Assembly: GCA_963970005.1 (NCBI GenBank) | Contig: CAXAMN010021396.1 | Coordinates: 391,833 to 455,832, forward strand | Direction: 5' to 3' | From: Durusdinium trenchii | Taxonomy: Eukaryota; Sar; Dinophyceae; Suessiales; Symbiodiniaceae | DNA length: 64,000 bases | Part shown: positions 52,557 to 62,660 of the stretch, one piece after another | Layout of the letters: each line of letters begins with the position of its first letter | How positions within the stretch are numbered: position 1 is the first letter of the stretch | Position numbers and translations under genes: made by a program | The notes under the pieces: generated by a model | What the model was told of the DNA's origin: nothing | The model's database searches: none | What the model saw: only the letters and a program-made list of their open reading frames with translations

Positions 52557-53154
52557 CATTTGCAACTACCTGCATGGAATTGGAGCAATGTGAAGCAACG
52601 GCGGGTTCATGTTTGTGCGAAGTTGACTTGATTTTTTCACTTGGAGCCCGCTGCAGGTTTCAGCCAACCCTGCGGCACACCTTTGACGGCAGGCTCATCT
52701 TCCTGCTGAACGTCGTGCGCGTCGTCCAAATCATAATCCTGACATGATGCATTGAGTGGCCAAAAAAAAGAGTTTCAACGCTTTGTAACACATTGAAAAT
52801 CATCTACGACCCTTGGGGTCACAGAGGACGAACCATCAAAACAATGGGTCACACAAGCACATGTTGTTTACAGGTCAGGCTCCTCGTTGGTGTTCTCGAT
52901 GTCATCCCCTCGGTACAAAGGCATGTTCAGTATCACGACATATCACGACGTGGCACCGAATAGGCAGCATAGAGTGGTTTCAGTACCCCCTCTGATTTGA
53001 CAATTCATACCGATACCAAGTGCCTCTTGGCAAACATCTCGAACATTGAAAATCAAAGCGTGCCATGCCAAAAAATGTGCCTACCTTTCAACAACAAACC
53101 AAACACTGATTAGATCCTTGGATGTCCTTGGCTCCTTGATGCTCCTTACGTCAT

Positions 53155-53290
53155 GTGCCGACCTGCTCACACCTGTGCCACCCAACTTCCGCCTCTCTTC
53201 GCCCAAGAGTCCAGTCATCCACGCATCGCCAGCTCTTGCTTCGAGCTTTTGGCTCAAGCTCTGCTGGGCCTCCGCTGGGCTCCATTACTG
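53155..53290 (-). CDS. Probable exon without ATG, product unknown
   Basis: The minus frame reads SPAEAQQSLSQKLEARAGDA, WMTGLLGEERRKLGGTGVSR. It is charged, helical and strongly coding-like. It is probably a downstream exon of the gene with exons at 53.6-55.1 kb. Confidence 0.45.
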
Positions 53291-53629
53291 ATGGACAACA
53301 GCAGGAGCAGCAACGGGTACTTCGGGTTTACTTGGATGAAACTGGTGTTGCAATGGGGTCCAGAACTGCTTGGGCTTGGGCGCTATTGGGACGAAACATA
53401 TCGAAAAATGATGGTCTTCCCCACAGCTCTAGTGGCCAACAGCGGCCTTTTCAGCTGGAGAAAGCTGGATCCTGGATCCCGACCATCGCGAGAAAAGCAA
53501 ACATGATGAATACAGCAAAGGAGAACAGCAGAACCTCGAAAAAGGGGTGGAAAAGACTGGATTCCGAGGATTCCTCGATCTCATGTCTTTTTCTTCCTTG
53601 GCGACTCTCATGCTGAAAACTGCATGTCG

Positions 53630-53731
53630 ACCTCCCAATGACCTCCCATCTTCATTCCGTGCCTCGACATAAAGCTCTTTGGCTTGCAGGTAGCGCCCAT
53701 CTTGCAAACAAACATCCACCGCAAGGGCCAA
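53630..53731 (-). CDS. Probable exon, helical-repeat-like
   Basis: The minus frame reads LALAVDVCLQDGRYLQAKEL, YVEARNEDGRSLGG. It resembles one TPR- or PPR-like helix pair, but a single repeat is not enough for a family call. Part of the 53-55 kb leftward gene. Confidence 0.45.
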
Positions 53732-53769
53732 GATGCAGATCCTTGGCGAAAATAGGGGTCCTCAACGGT

Positions 53770-53841
53770 CCTCAACCACCTTCCAAATAGCATCTTCCAG
53801 AAGGACCCCTCAAACTGATCCCTATTGGAAGGTGGTTGAGG
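53770..53841. repeat. Intronic fold-back, 17-bp perfect arms
   Basis: CCTCAACCACCTTCCAA at 53770-53786 and its complement TTGGAAGGTGGTTGAGG at 53825-53841, with a 38-bp loop. It lies between the exons at 53.63-53.73 and 54.15-54.38 kb. Confidence 0.75.
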
Positions 53842-54153
53842 TCCTCAATAGAACATCTATACTTACACTGACCCCTCAAACCACCCCTGGCCTGATCGGT
53901 CAATATGCCAGTCCGAGTATGAACCTGCAGACTTCACTCCTCTTCTTCGGTCCTCTCAGCACATCCTCGCCTCAGGTGTGCCTCAAATTGACCCGGAAGA
54001 TCCACATACTGAAGATTTTGCATTGGATCACCCAACATCACCCACCCTCCCATTGTTCTTTATGTGACCTATCCACTTGGCACAAGCAGCCAGGAATCAT
54101 GGAAATGGATGGCATAGCCCCTTGGAGGACCATTTTCCTCCATCCAATGGTGT

Positions 54154-54380
54154 TCACTCCACTTCCACCAGTCCAAGGCTTTCCCCCGACACGTGCCCGG
54201 ATCCGGGCCCAAGGGGCGGCACTTCCAGACCCCTTTGTCGCAGCTCTTCGAGGGCACGCAGGCACAGCTCCGGAAAGCCCCTCCGATGGAAGATGCACAC
54301 CGCCGAGCAATAGGCGCGGGCCACGTTCAAAGTCGACCCCCAAAGGCGACTCGCCCAGTCGCTGACCTGCTCCATCCAAC
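54154..54380 (-). CDS. Probable exon, helical protein
   Basis: After an acceptor CCTAG|GTTGG (54381-54382) the minus frame reads WMEQVSDWASRLWGSTLNVA, RAYCSAVCIFHRRGFPELCL and RALEELRQRGLEVPPLGPGS. The RALEELRQRGLEVPP end recalls the second helix and turn of a PPR motif. A longer minus frame over the same DNA (54038-54427) has poorer composition. Confidence 0.5.
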
Positions 54381-54417
54381 CTAGGTCGAAACACACACAT
54401 CATCAAATGTATATATT

Positions 54418-54499
54418 CCAGGACCACGGAAGGGGTGGTTATTGGATGGAAAATACATAGTCGGGGGTGTCCATAAACCCACCCTTTCCGTGGTCCTGG
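54418..54499. repeat. Intronic fold-back, arms of about 23 bp
   Basis: The left arm at 54418-54440 (CCAGGACCACGGAAGGGG...) and the right arm at 54476-54499 (...CCTTTCCGTGGTCCTGG) are inverted repeats with one or two mismatches and a loop of about 35 bp. It lies in the intron directly upstream of the exon at 54154-54380. Confidence 0.75.
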
Positions 54500-54587
54500 T
54501 TTATGATATTAAACTATATCTGATATACAGTATATATATATATGGTATTTGTATACATTATGTACGCGTTCTCATTCTTCTTCAGTA

Positions 54588-54740
54588 TTATCCCCCGTCC
54601 GTTGGTCCGGCCGAGCCGCCGATGGCCGCGAAGAGGCGACCCGCCGAGTCCTCGACGGAGCTCGGTCCACTCAAGGCGTTGCCCAACTTGGCCAGGAGCC
54701 GCAGGAAGCGGTGAGTGTCGGGCACCAGACCCTGCGAGTT
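54588..54740 (-). CDS. Probable exon, helical-repeat-like
   Basis: The minus frame reads QGLVPDTHRFLRLLAKLGNA, LSGPSSVEDSAGRLFAAIGG and SAGPTDGG. GLVPDTHRFLRLLAKLGN is compatible with a PPR motif junction. Part of the same leftward gene. Confidence 0.45.
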   Translation of the reverse strand, partial: NSQGLVPDTHRFLRLLAKLGNALSGPSSVEDSAGRLFAAIGGSAGPTDGG

Positions 54741-54908
54741 GCTACGGATGGAGGTTTTGGAAGGCATCGAGATATCATACATGTAGAGATGATATGCCAC
54801 AAGAGAATGTCCTCTAATTTCCAGATGTATCAATTCGAAGGTCACAGAAATGGAGGGGCTTCATAGACAGATCAGCAGATACGGGATGGTAAATTCAAAC
54901 ACAGAAGG

Positions 54909-55118
54909 TCACACATGGTCAAAGAATCCAGGGGCATGCTTCATGCAAAAATCCAAAACCATCCCAAGGGCTTCTCTCACAGCAACTTCATAGCAAGTTA
55001 TAAGTTGTGCAGCTACCCCACCACCCGCAGCAACTCTACGTCCCACCTGCAGCTGCATCTCTCTCATAGATTCAGCAGCTGGGAAACCCTTCAAACTCTC
55101 TGGGAAGCGAGGCTCCAT
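54909..55118 (-). CDS. Probable exon, helical protein
   Basis: The minus frame reads MEPRFPESLKGFPAAESMRE, MQLQVGRRVAAGGGVAAQLI and EVAVREALGMVLDFCMKHAP, then a stop. The ATG at 55118 may be internal. It is probably the most upstream exon I can place of the 53-55 kb gene. Confidence 0.45.
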   Translation of the reverse strand: MEPRFPESLKGFPAAESMREMQLQVGRRVAAGGGVAAQLITCYEVAVREALGMVLDFCMKHAPGFFDHV

Positions 55119-55239
55119 GGCACTAGTTGAAGGCTGGAAGCGCCCTCTGGGGCACCAAAATGGAAAAAACAGTCAAAAAGGGCATGGTGGACTCCGCTTG
55201 ATCCACGGTCCACAAAAACAAAACAAATAAATCAATCAA

Positions 55240-55353
55240 TTGGGTCTATCCCATTACCTGTAACAGTGGATGATGATGCTTAGTAGAGGCCTTGTCCAAA
55301 CATAGTGATAATTGTCTATATACTGACTGTTACAGGTAATAGGACAGACCCAA
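55240..55353. mobile_element. Intact 114-bp MITE with 8-bp target duplication
   Basis: The terminal inverted repeats start TTGGGTCT and end AGACCCAA and extend about 28 bp with two mismatches (inner part CCTGTAACAGT / ACTGTTACAGG). Direct copies of TCAATCAA at 55232-55239 and 55354-55361 form an 8-bp target duplication, which would suit an hAT-type transposase. It has no coding capacity. Relatives: the MITE split by the Penelope-like element (44140/49578) and a diverged copy at 39410-39495. It lies next to the exon at 55371. Confidence 0.8.
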
Positions 55354-55370
55354 TCAATCAACTGAATTGA

Positions 55371-55568
55371 TCAACCAATCAAGCTCCAGGTGTGATATGC
55401 AGTTAACATTGATTTAACAGAGTCGAAAAGAGGACGTGAATCGGATTCAAGAGGCACTCGCTCTCTACACGTTGACGGAAGGGTCGCCTCACGTCGGCAC
55501 GAGAAGCCCTTAAGGAACGCCCTCAGGCGTCGTCTCATCCCCTTTTGTCTCGGCAGGACTGGCGGCAA
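55371..55568 (-). CDS. Probable exon, product unknown
   Basis: The minus frame reads LPRQKGMRRRLRAFLKGFSC, RREATLPSTCRERVPLESDS and RPLFDSVKSMLTAYHTWSL before TGA. It is basic. The stop at 55371 lies 10 bases from the MITE target duplication. Product unknown. Confidence 0.4.
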   Translation of the reverse strand: MPPVLPRQKGMRRRLRAFLKGFSCRREATLPSTCRERVPLESDSRPLFDSVKSMLTAYHTWSLIG

Positions 55569-55765
55569 AGACCTTGCAAAAACACCCAGTTACTCGGCGA
55601 TCGTTTGATGTGCTCTCCAGATGTTGGGATCTTGCAGCATTGATGTTCTGCAGCACTGGAGCCTCGAATTCCAAGGGCGTTATGGTGTTTTTTCAAATCA
55701 AAGAGCAGCCTGTCTCGAGTGCCTGGTAGGCAACAACAACTATTGCGACCGCCAAACTCCAGAAC
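55540..55765 (-). CDS. Possible exon, product unknown
   Basis: The minus frame reads VLEFGGRNSCCCLPGTRDRL, LFDLKKHHNALGIRGSSAAE and HQCCKIPTSGEHIKRSPSNW. It is Cys-rich and overlaps the previous exon by a few codons in another frame, so at least one boundary is a splice site. Product unknown. Confidence 0.35.
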
Positions 55766-55898
55766 CATTAAACTCAAATCTCAGCCCATCTTGGCGCAGG
55801 AAGACCGTCTGAAGACGTATCTTCACGTCCTCTTTTAGCCCTATTGCGCACCGTCTTGAGAAGTCTCAGTCTTTCTTACAGAAAGTGCCACACCGGTA

Positions 55899-56080
55899 CT
55901 AAAAAAAAACATTCAGATCGATTCTCCGATCTGAAGAACATGCATTTGCAAGAACTTTCGCAGTCAAAAGCCAGCTTTGCCGACTTGTCTGCACAAGCTC
56001 ACTGAACAATGTGCAAGCTTGCTTGCAGAAAACTCCCAGCTCCATCCCCGGGGCAGTCGCTGATTTGAGTCGACTCACCT
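55899..56080 (-). CDS. Possible exon, product unknown
   Basis: The minus frame reads SRLKSATAPGMELGVFCKQA, CTLFSELVQTSRQSWLLTAK and VLANACSSDRRIDLNVF before TAG. It is helical and ordinary in composition. Product unknown. Confidence 0.4.
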
Positions 56081-56089
56081 TTCTAACGC

Positions 56090-56250
56090 ACCTTGGCTTA
56101 GAAGAAATTCTTGGGTCCGTCGACCGGTGTAGACTCGTGAAGTGCATTGCTCGTATCTTGAGAGAAATCCCTGAGCCTGGCGGATAGCTGGCCGTTCGCT
56201 GTACAATTCTCGACGTGCTTCTCCTTTAGAAGAAGCACAACAGTGCAAGA
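56090..56250 (-). CDS. Possible exon, product unknown
   Basis: The minus frame reads VLHCCASSKGEARRELYSER, PAIRQAQGFLSRYEQCTSRV and YTGRRTQEFLLSQGA. It lies just upstream of the exon at 55.9-56.08 kb. Product unknown. Confidence 0.4.
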
Positions 56251-57094
56251 CTTGGGTATGGATTAGGTTGTGTCTACAGTCGTGGACTGAGGGACTCATA
56301 CCCATCACCCAGGTTGTCTTTCAAGGGCATGGTCAGAAAATATTTTAAGGATGCTCAATGCTTAATGCTTAAGGTATTGGAAGAATCAACATTTGAGGAT
56401 GCCCTGATTATTCTTGCTTGCTTGTGTGTCTGTGTTATGCTATTTCCTGTCCTTGTTTTACAGCGTCTGGCATTCAAAAAAATCACCAATATATAGAAAT
56501 AAATATATATATATATGCAGATTTATATGTCGTGTCTGTCGGATATTACTTATTACTGACGAGGCTTGGGTCCGATCAAATTACTGTTGAGTGTTACACT
56601 TCCAGAGCATCATCAAAGGAACACTTCCATCAGTTCCCCCAAGCCCCTCCACAAAAACGAATTACAGTATAGAACTCTGTAACTCTGCTGGTGTTCTTCC
56701 ATTGTTTGATATGTTCGATGGATTCTTTCTGTAGTCTGTTTTGTGTCTAGTGAGTTGCATTTCTTTGTTTGTGGGGGATATGTGCCGTGGTTGCAGAGTA
56801 GATGTCACAATCCCCAAAATGACTTTAGATTGATGTTACATACTGTGTTACATATAAACCACCAAAATTGGGGTGTGTGCTATCTACTCTCATTCCATGA
56901 GTCCATGGGTGCTGTTGGCCATGTCGCAGTTTCTTGAAGAACCTTGCACCACATGGAGATGGCCCCAAAACCCGAACATATCCCAAACCATCCATGGGAC
57001 TGGCCTATTGACCCACATTGGGGTGGTTGAAAAGGTTTGACAATGGGTTAGTCTTAGGCATAAAATGCCATATATTGCCTTAATTGATATTGGA

Positions 57095-57270
57095 TGGTCT
57101 GGGTCTGAGATCTCCTCGTTGAGCCGAGGTGGCTGATCTCCGTGGCTGCTCCTCTTCGACCGGTTCTCGAGCACAGCCGCTAGCCGCTTAGCCGCCGGAG
57201 CCAACGTCACTTCACTCAGTTCTTCGAAGCTCTGGCATTGTAGCCTCATTTTCAACGGCAGGTCTGGCAA
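57095..57270 (-). CDS. Probable exon, product unknown
   Basis: The minus frame reads LPDLPLKMRLQCQSFEELSE, VTLAPAAKRLAAVLENRSKR and SSHGDQPPRLNEEISD. It is strongly protein-like, then loses quality at about 57095. The frame is open from 57270. Product unknown. Confidence 0.5.
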
Positions 57271-57344
57271 GGTGTCACGAAAAGGACGATGTTTCTCTGA
57301 AAACGCACTCCTTGTTTCCTCTCCAACTCGTGTAAGCCGGTGGG

Positions 57345-57510
57345 TTAATCAAATAATGTGACCCTGGGAGTGGCCTTTCTCCTGCTGTGGTCAACGCATG
57401 TTGTCTTCCTGCGCTTTTCAAACCAATGAGTGTGCTTGTAAACTATTTCCTTAAGTGTCGCCGGTCGAGACCCTAAAGCCCTAAACTTTGGTGTCTCGGT
57501 GTATCGGTGC
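57345..57510 (-). CDS. Possible exon, basic
   Basis: The minus frame reads RYTETPKFRALGSRPATLKE, IVYKHTHWFEKRRKTTCVDH and SRRKATPRVTLFD before TGA. It is Lys/Arg-rich. Product unknown. Confidence 0.3.
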
Positions 57511-57637
57511 GAACGCGTTGAAAGGGACACGCTTTGCGGAGGCTATGATTATATAATGCTCGATCTTAAATAGTGAAAGGGCCCCCTAGCAAACAATCGA
57601 GGGTGTCTGAATAGAACCAACAACACCAAACAACACC

Positions 57638-58013
57638 AAAAGAAGAAGAAGAAGTAGTAGTAGTAGTAGCAGCAGCAAAAGTAGTAGGAGTAGGAGTTGG
57701 GGTTGGAGTAGTAGCAAATAGCAGCAGGAGTAATAGTTCTTGTTGTGGTCGTTGTGGTAGCAGTAGTAGTCGTCGTCGTCGTGGTAGTAGTAGGTCGTAG
57801 TACTAAGTAGTAAGTACCAGTAGAAAGTAGAAAGTAGAAGCAAAAGCAGAAGCAAAAGCAGAAGCAGCAGCAGTAGCAGCAGCAGTAGCAGTAGTAGTAT
57901 TAGTAGTAGTAGTAGTAGTAGCAGTAGCAGTAGCAGTAGCAGTAGTAGTATTAGTAGTAGTAGTAATAGTAGTAGTAGTAGCAGTAGCAGTAGCAGTAGC
58001 AGTAGTAGTAGGA
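57638..58013. repeat. Trinucleotide microsatellite (GTA/GCA)n
   Basis: Nearly 380 bases of imperfect trinucleotide repeat: AGAAGA, then GTAGTAGTA, GCAGCAGCA, GTCGTCGTC and a mixed AGTAGCAGTAGC array. The long Leu- or Thr-rich frames on the minus strand are products of the repeat and not genes. The array ends at an assembly gap. Confidence 0.95.
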
Positions 58014-58023
58014 NNNNNNNNNN
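58014..58023. other. Assembly gap (10 N)
   Basis: Ten N bases between the trinucleotide repeat and a short (TA)n tract. The true repeat length is unknown, so local distances are unreliable. Confidence 0.99.
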
Positions 58024-58390
58024 ATATATATATATACAGTAATAGAAAAGTAAACAAAACAACATATACAAAATTAATCACGCTCATTGGGATTCGACAT
58101 TGAACATGGTTCCTCTATACACACAGGGGGCGAACTCCACTTCCATGTTAGTTCCGGGGAGTGCAAGCATTATTTGTGCATTGCAATCTTTCTCCAGCCA
58201 CGAGGTTCGAGTAGTATCGAGACATCTCGAGTAGCATCACATCGAAGGTATACCGGCTTATCCGGGCTTCATGTCTTTTGGTGCCTCTCCCAAATTTTGT
58301 ATTGAACCTTTACATCGTCTTCGATCCAATTCTATGATTTGAAACCTTGCCAAAGCTGTTTGCTTTCATGCCCGCCGAAAACAAACACGG

Positions 58391-58640
58391 TCAGCAAACG
58401 TCCCAGGATTGGCAACGTTGCAGAACGGCTGGTTGGAGTTTGCTGCTTGGGGAGTCGGGTGGCCTCCCGGTCATTTGCTCCGAGCTCCGGCTCCTGGATT
58501 CAAACGACCCGTTGCGTTGCGGGCGACCCGTTTCTTGCCGCGTAGGCTCACCCAGGCAGGCCGAACATCGAAACGCTTTGGACCACCGCCCAGCGGCCAC
58601 TTTCTTCTTTCTTCGCATGATCACCTGGGCCGGTCTCCGA
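58391..58640 (-). CDS. Possible exon, product unknown
   Basis: The minus frame reads MRRKKKVAAGRWSKAFRCSA, CLGEPTRQETGRPQRNGSFE and SRSRSSEQMTGRPPDSPSSK. It is basic and disordered-looking. Plus-strand frames over the same DNA are also open. Product unknown. Confidence 0.3.
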
Positions 58641-59125
58641 TCTGGCCGCAAGTGTTGGTAGTGGGTGCGATATGAAGGGTCAATGATGGTCTATATTGAC
58701 CAAAAAGCATCGGTGGATGCCATTACGTGGCTATATACTGTATCTAACTTCAAATTTGTTTGTAACATGTAGCTGGCGACTCCCCAAATTGAATCCATCA
58801 TAGTCAATCCCCATTTTCCTGAATCTGGACATGAGTCAGTCTTAGTCTTGGATGCCCCGACCGGCAAATCTGGCTCTCCAGCAAGGGTGAGAAGCGGTCT
58901 GGATGGCCTGAAGGGCCAAGCGGAACGACGACGCCACCGGTCCTTCTACGCCACGGTCGCTTGCTCAAAGATCAGGTTTACGGTGCAGGAAAGCGGCATG
59001 GAAAACAACATGTTGATGTTCGTCAAGACTCTTGGTTCAAATCTCAAGTGGTGGTTTAGAATGATAGCATATACAATATATACTATATAATATATAGTAC
59101 AATATATAAATGCATATATATATAT

Positions 59126-60120
59126 GTGTGTATATGTATACAGGAAACCTCCCAGCTATGTGTCTCCCTACGTGATCTAGGCATTGGGCTCCCTCACCAC
59201 ACTCAGCAGGTGGCCATAAGGGTTGAAAGCTCAGTTTTACATGGCACCGAACCCCTGGCCAGTGCAGCGGTAGGGTGGCTGCAGGTGTCTAAACGGCTTA
59301 ATGCAGCGCACTATAGGGCCTTGAAAGCCACACTGGGTATTGAGGGCGTTTCCCTTGGCTCAGGGGGCTATGCCCGGGTCTTGTGTGCTTTAGGTATTGA
59401 CCTACATCTTGCTACCAAGGTGGCTTTGCGGATCTTGTCCGCCAGGGCTAGGTTACTTATGGTGCCCAGTCACAGTGCCATTCCCGGCATCCTGGAAGGA
59501 GCACGGCGAGTGCCCGGAGCGACGTGGTTAGATGATTCCTTGCCATTGGAGCGTAGATTTGGGATCTCTGAGGACTTCATTGAGTTTGCTCAGCATGTGA
59601 CTCCAACGATCTCCATTACTGTAAGTCTAAGGTGCGCCTTTGGATACGGTCGGCTGTACTTCCCAAACTCCTGCAATTTGATCGCGACTGGCTTGCATCG
59701 CAGGAGAAAGATTTATTTCCTTGGCTGCGTGATGCTTCTTTGGAGAAGAAAGTCTTGGCGATACTTGCATCGGCCCACTGGAGTAAACGTGAGTGGCTTT
59801 ATACTCGAGCTTGGTACCTCTCCCGCCTTTCCGGGCAAATTCCCTCTGGAGTGTTTGGCCACCAAAGCTTTGACGTGGATCTCGGCTGCCCTCACTGTAA
59901 TCACCCACTTACTTTGGCCCATCTGCTCCATCGGTGCACGGCCGTGGTCTCCCACGCTTTGCGCTGGGAGTGGTGGCTTGAACCGGTGCTTGAGTTGGAG
60001 CCTCTGCATCAGAAGATCCTCCACGTTGGTCGCTGTACTGCTCAGGTTCATGCGGCTTTGAAAAAAATTGCGACCTCAGGTGCATTACGACGTGTCGCGG
60101 GTTTCCTCGCTTTAGATTGA
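59126..60120 (+). mobile_element. 5'-truncated LINE-type retrotransposon C-terminus
   Basis: Two overlapping plus frames form the end of a non-LTR retrotransposon polyprotein. The first (59126 to about 59610) reads VGWLQVSKRLNAAHYRALKA and FGISEDFIEFAQHVTPT. The second (from about 59610 to TGA 60120) carries the terminal CCHC finger CPHCNHPLTLAHLLHRC (Cys86, Cys89, His97, Cys102 of that frame), usual after the reverse transcriptase of many LINEs. The reverse-transcriptase core itself is missing, and the left end abuts a (TA)n/(TG)n tract, so the copy is 5'-truncated. One frame change near 59610 shows that it is decayed. Its orientation is opposite to the surrounding exons. Confidence 0.7.
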
Positions 60121-61070
60121 GCTGCTTTTGTGGTGAAGGCAGCATGTTTGCAGCGTTTTTGGCGCCCACATGTGCTCTGGTTGGGCCCTGGTTCCACTTC
60201 CCACTGCTGTAATTATACCTACTTCTCATAGTGTTCATTACCTGTCCGTGTCTTTGTTTTTTCCTTTTCATCTACATCTCCACCACTCCGGCCATGTTTG
60301 GCGCAAGTGGGGAGATTGCTGCGGGGCACCGTCTGACGTGTGCCACCCCAGCCGCCCGCCATAGGGCGTCCACCTAACAGAGCCTAACAGAGCCTTCCAC
60401 CTCCTGGGTCAAACACCCAACTAGCTACCTGAGCTCCGTGCCCAATGTCAGGCAGCAAAGGCTCGGATGGCAAGCGGCCCTGGATGGTCGGCCCAACGGT
60501 CAAATCGCCGGTGACGAGCGGATCGTGGCCATGCCACTTTACATACCTTTACGCATCACCAAATGAATTGGAAGACTTTCCTTGTTTGGGGCACCAGATG
60601 TAAGCAACCAACACAATGCAAGTTCCGAAAGAATGAACACATCACTGAGCACATCCTATTCAATCTGCTTGTCGCAGTTGTGGGAGATTGTGGGAGTTTT
60701 TCGGGCTCGTCTATGGGTTTGCTTCACTGTCTTTCAGCCTTCAGAGCGAAGGCTGAAAAGTTCTCAGGAGCAACTAAAGCTCCAAGGATCAGCTGATGAA
60801 CCTCACTTAGCCTGGATCGCGATGGTTTCCCCCAATGTCGTGATGAAAGGCATTCCAGTAAATATGAGAAGACAAAATTCAGCCTTGCCCGAGGTAAAGC
60901 ACATCAAACCTGAACAACATGTCGCCATTCCCTACTCAAGAACGGCAAATCACAGAACTGGTCCTTTCAACATTGCGAATGAGCGACCCTCGCTGCTTTG
61001 CCAATGTCTTCCATTCGAGCGCTGCTCATCCTGAGTTTTTGACACGTCAAACTCCCCAGGTATAGTGACC
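60121..61070. other. LINE 3' region and unassigned DNA
   Basis: The first about 200 bases after the LINE stop (T/C-rich, TTTGTTTTTTCCTTTTC) are probably its 3' untranslated tail. Beyond that I see nothing that I can support as coding; the frames at 60563-61034 are compositionally ordinary but have no supporting feature. Confidence 0.4.
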
Positions 61071-61071
61071 T

Positions 61072-61200
61072 CTAAGCATGTAAATTATGTTCTCTTCCAG
61101 GACCACTTTCCACCACATGAACTGGTTTGGCGGTCTCAGCAGCCAAACTTTCTGGCCACGCGTTCTGAATGACAACCTGACAACATGAACAGGCTAGTCC
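61072..61200 (-). CDS. Possible exon, product unknown
   Basis: The minus frame reads QVVIQNAWPESLAAETAKPV and HVVESGPGREHNLHA. It is short but protein-like. Product unknown. Confidence 0.25.
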   Translation of the reverse strand, partial: GLACSCCQVVIQNAWPESLAAETAKPVHVVESGPGREHNLHA

Positions 61201-62449
61201 ACACAAACAGAGGTTACCTATACTCTTTACTGAAAGCCCATAGATAGCAGCCTGGGGCGCATATTGACCCGGACTAAGTCGATACAAATAGCAGCCCGCT
61301 TCACCTGATCACCCCCACCAAGAGTATATGCATGCACTGCACACTTAAATATATAGAGTATATATATAATTACGTGTGTATCATATATTAATATATATAT
61401 ATAGTACATGCATACTACATAAACAAAGGAGAATCAATCTCATCAACCCTCCATGGCGGCCCGTCAAGAGGTGGAGCGAAACCGCGCAGTATTATTCACT
61501 ATTAAGACTACTTGCGGGTTGGCGGAAGTTCTCTCACACAATAAGCGCTCCCAAATGAGAAGCTCAATCCAATTAATTAGTTAGGCTATGTCAGGCTCAC
61601 AAATTTTGGAAAGATGGACGTCGAAATGGTATGTGAAAAAGATCCCGTAGTCGTGCAGTCTGTTATGCAGAACATTCTGGTGCCTGGCATGGCAAATGCC
61701 GTCCAAGGTGCTCTTCCATGGGACCCAACCTCGCTGGCATGGTGACCTCGATCATGCGTTTCTTCAGATGTCCACTGGTCTAAGGAGTCAGTGGCAGTTT
61801 TTGTTGGAGACACATCCACAAGTCCAACGATTCAAGTTGAGTTCATGAACGTTCCATGTCAAAAGAGTCACAATAATGTGCATGCTCCACAAAACAACGG
61901 TCAGTCAGTCAGTCAGCGGGCCGGTCGGTCGATCAATCGAACAAGGGGTCGGTGGGTCGATCAACTTCGCACAGCTCGTGGGGACCCTGTTTCTCAGTCA
62001 CCGAACCCAAGCCCCAACCAGTTTCTCTGTGCCCAGAAACATGCTTCTTCTTCCTTCGCTGGACCTGACGAAAGAGCAAGTGCAACGGCAAAGAAAGACT
62101 CATTGGCAACATCAGGAGAACCCGGTGGCCAGCCAAGCTGCAGAAAACTTGCTCTGTACATCAGTGGAGCAGTGGACTAAGTACTGCCAAGTATGAACAT
62201 GATCCCCTTGGCAAAGATGGAGGGTGGACCCTCCCCATGTTTTAGAGGATATTGTCATATTGTCATGGGGATTGAACTTTTTGTGAACAATCGATTGCAA
62301 GGCTGCCCAGAAGGGCTTAAGTGACACGCCGTGACGGAGCGGGCTCTCTGGCAAGAGTCTTCTTCCACTACCCTTCCCAGAAGTCAAACTGCCCCAAGGA
62401 ACCTCAAAACACATCCAAACACACCCAAACACCATTTTACACCACATAA

Positions 62450-62660
62450 CTCACACCTGAACCGTCTAAGTCCAAAGTTCTCCCTTTTGCTGCAATGACT
62501 TTGGTCTGAACTTCGGCCCACCGGTCCCGTCGCCACTCCGCGGCACCTTCACCAGGCATTCGCCCTCGTCGTCCGGCGAAACGCCCTCGCTTTCGGCGGC
62601 ACCGGCGGGCTCGAGCGGCGGAATCGGCGGCAGGGCGCGGAACCTCGGGCAAGGCGCGGT
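62450..62660 (-). CDS. Probable exon, product unknown
   Basis: The minus frame reads PRFRALPPIPPLEPAGAAES, EGVSPDDEGECLVKVPRSGD and GPKFRPKSLQQKGELWT. It is Pro-rich, then acidic, then basic. Two other minus frames over the same DNA are Arg-rich and poorer. Product unknown. Confidence 0.45.

Larger units (their letters stand above)
51960..53150. other. No gene supported outside the repeats
   Basis: Apart from the listed repeats I see no coding segment that I can support. Frames are short and mostly low-complexity. Confidence 0.4.

Noticed and set aside
53242..53262. TTTTGGCTCAAG, the end of the dinoflagellate spliced leader, suggesting a relict leader
   Set aside because: It lies on the plus strand opposite a good minus-strand exon, where it is explained as coding sequence, and the CCGTAGCCA half is absent.
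57586..58087. Long Leu-rich and Thr/Ala-rich frames on the minus strand
   Set aside because: They are translations of the trinucleotide microsatellite and cross the N gap.
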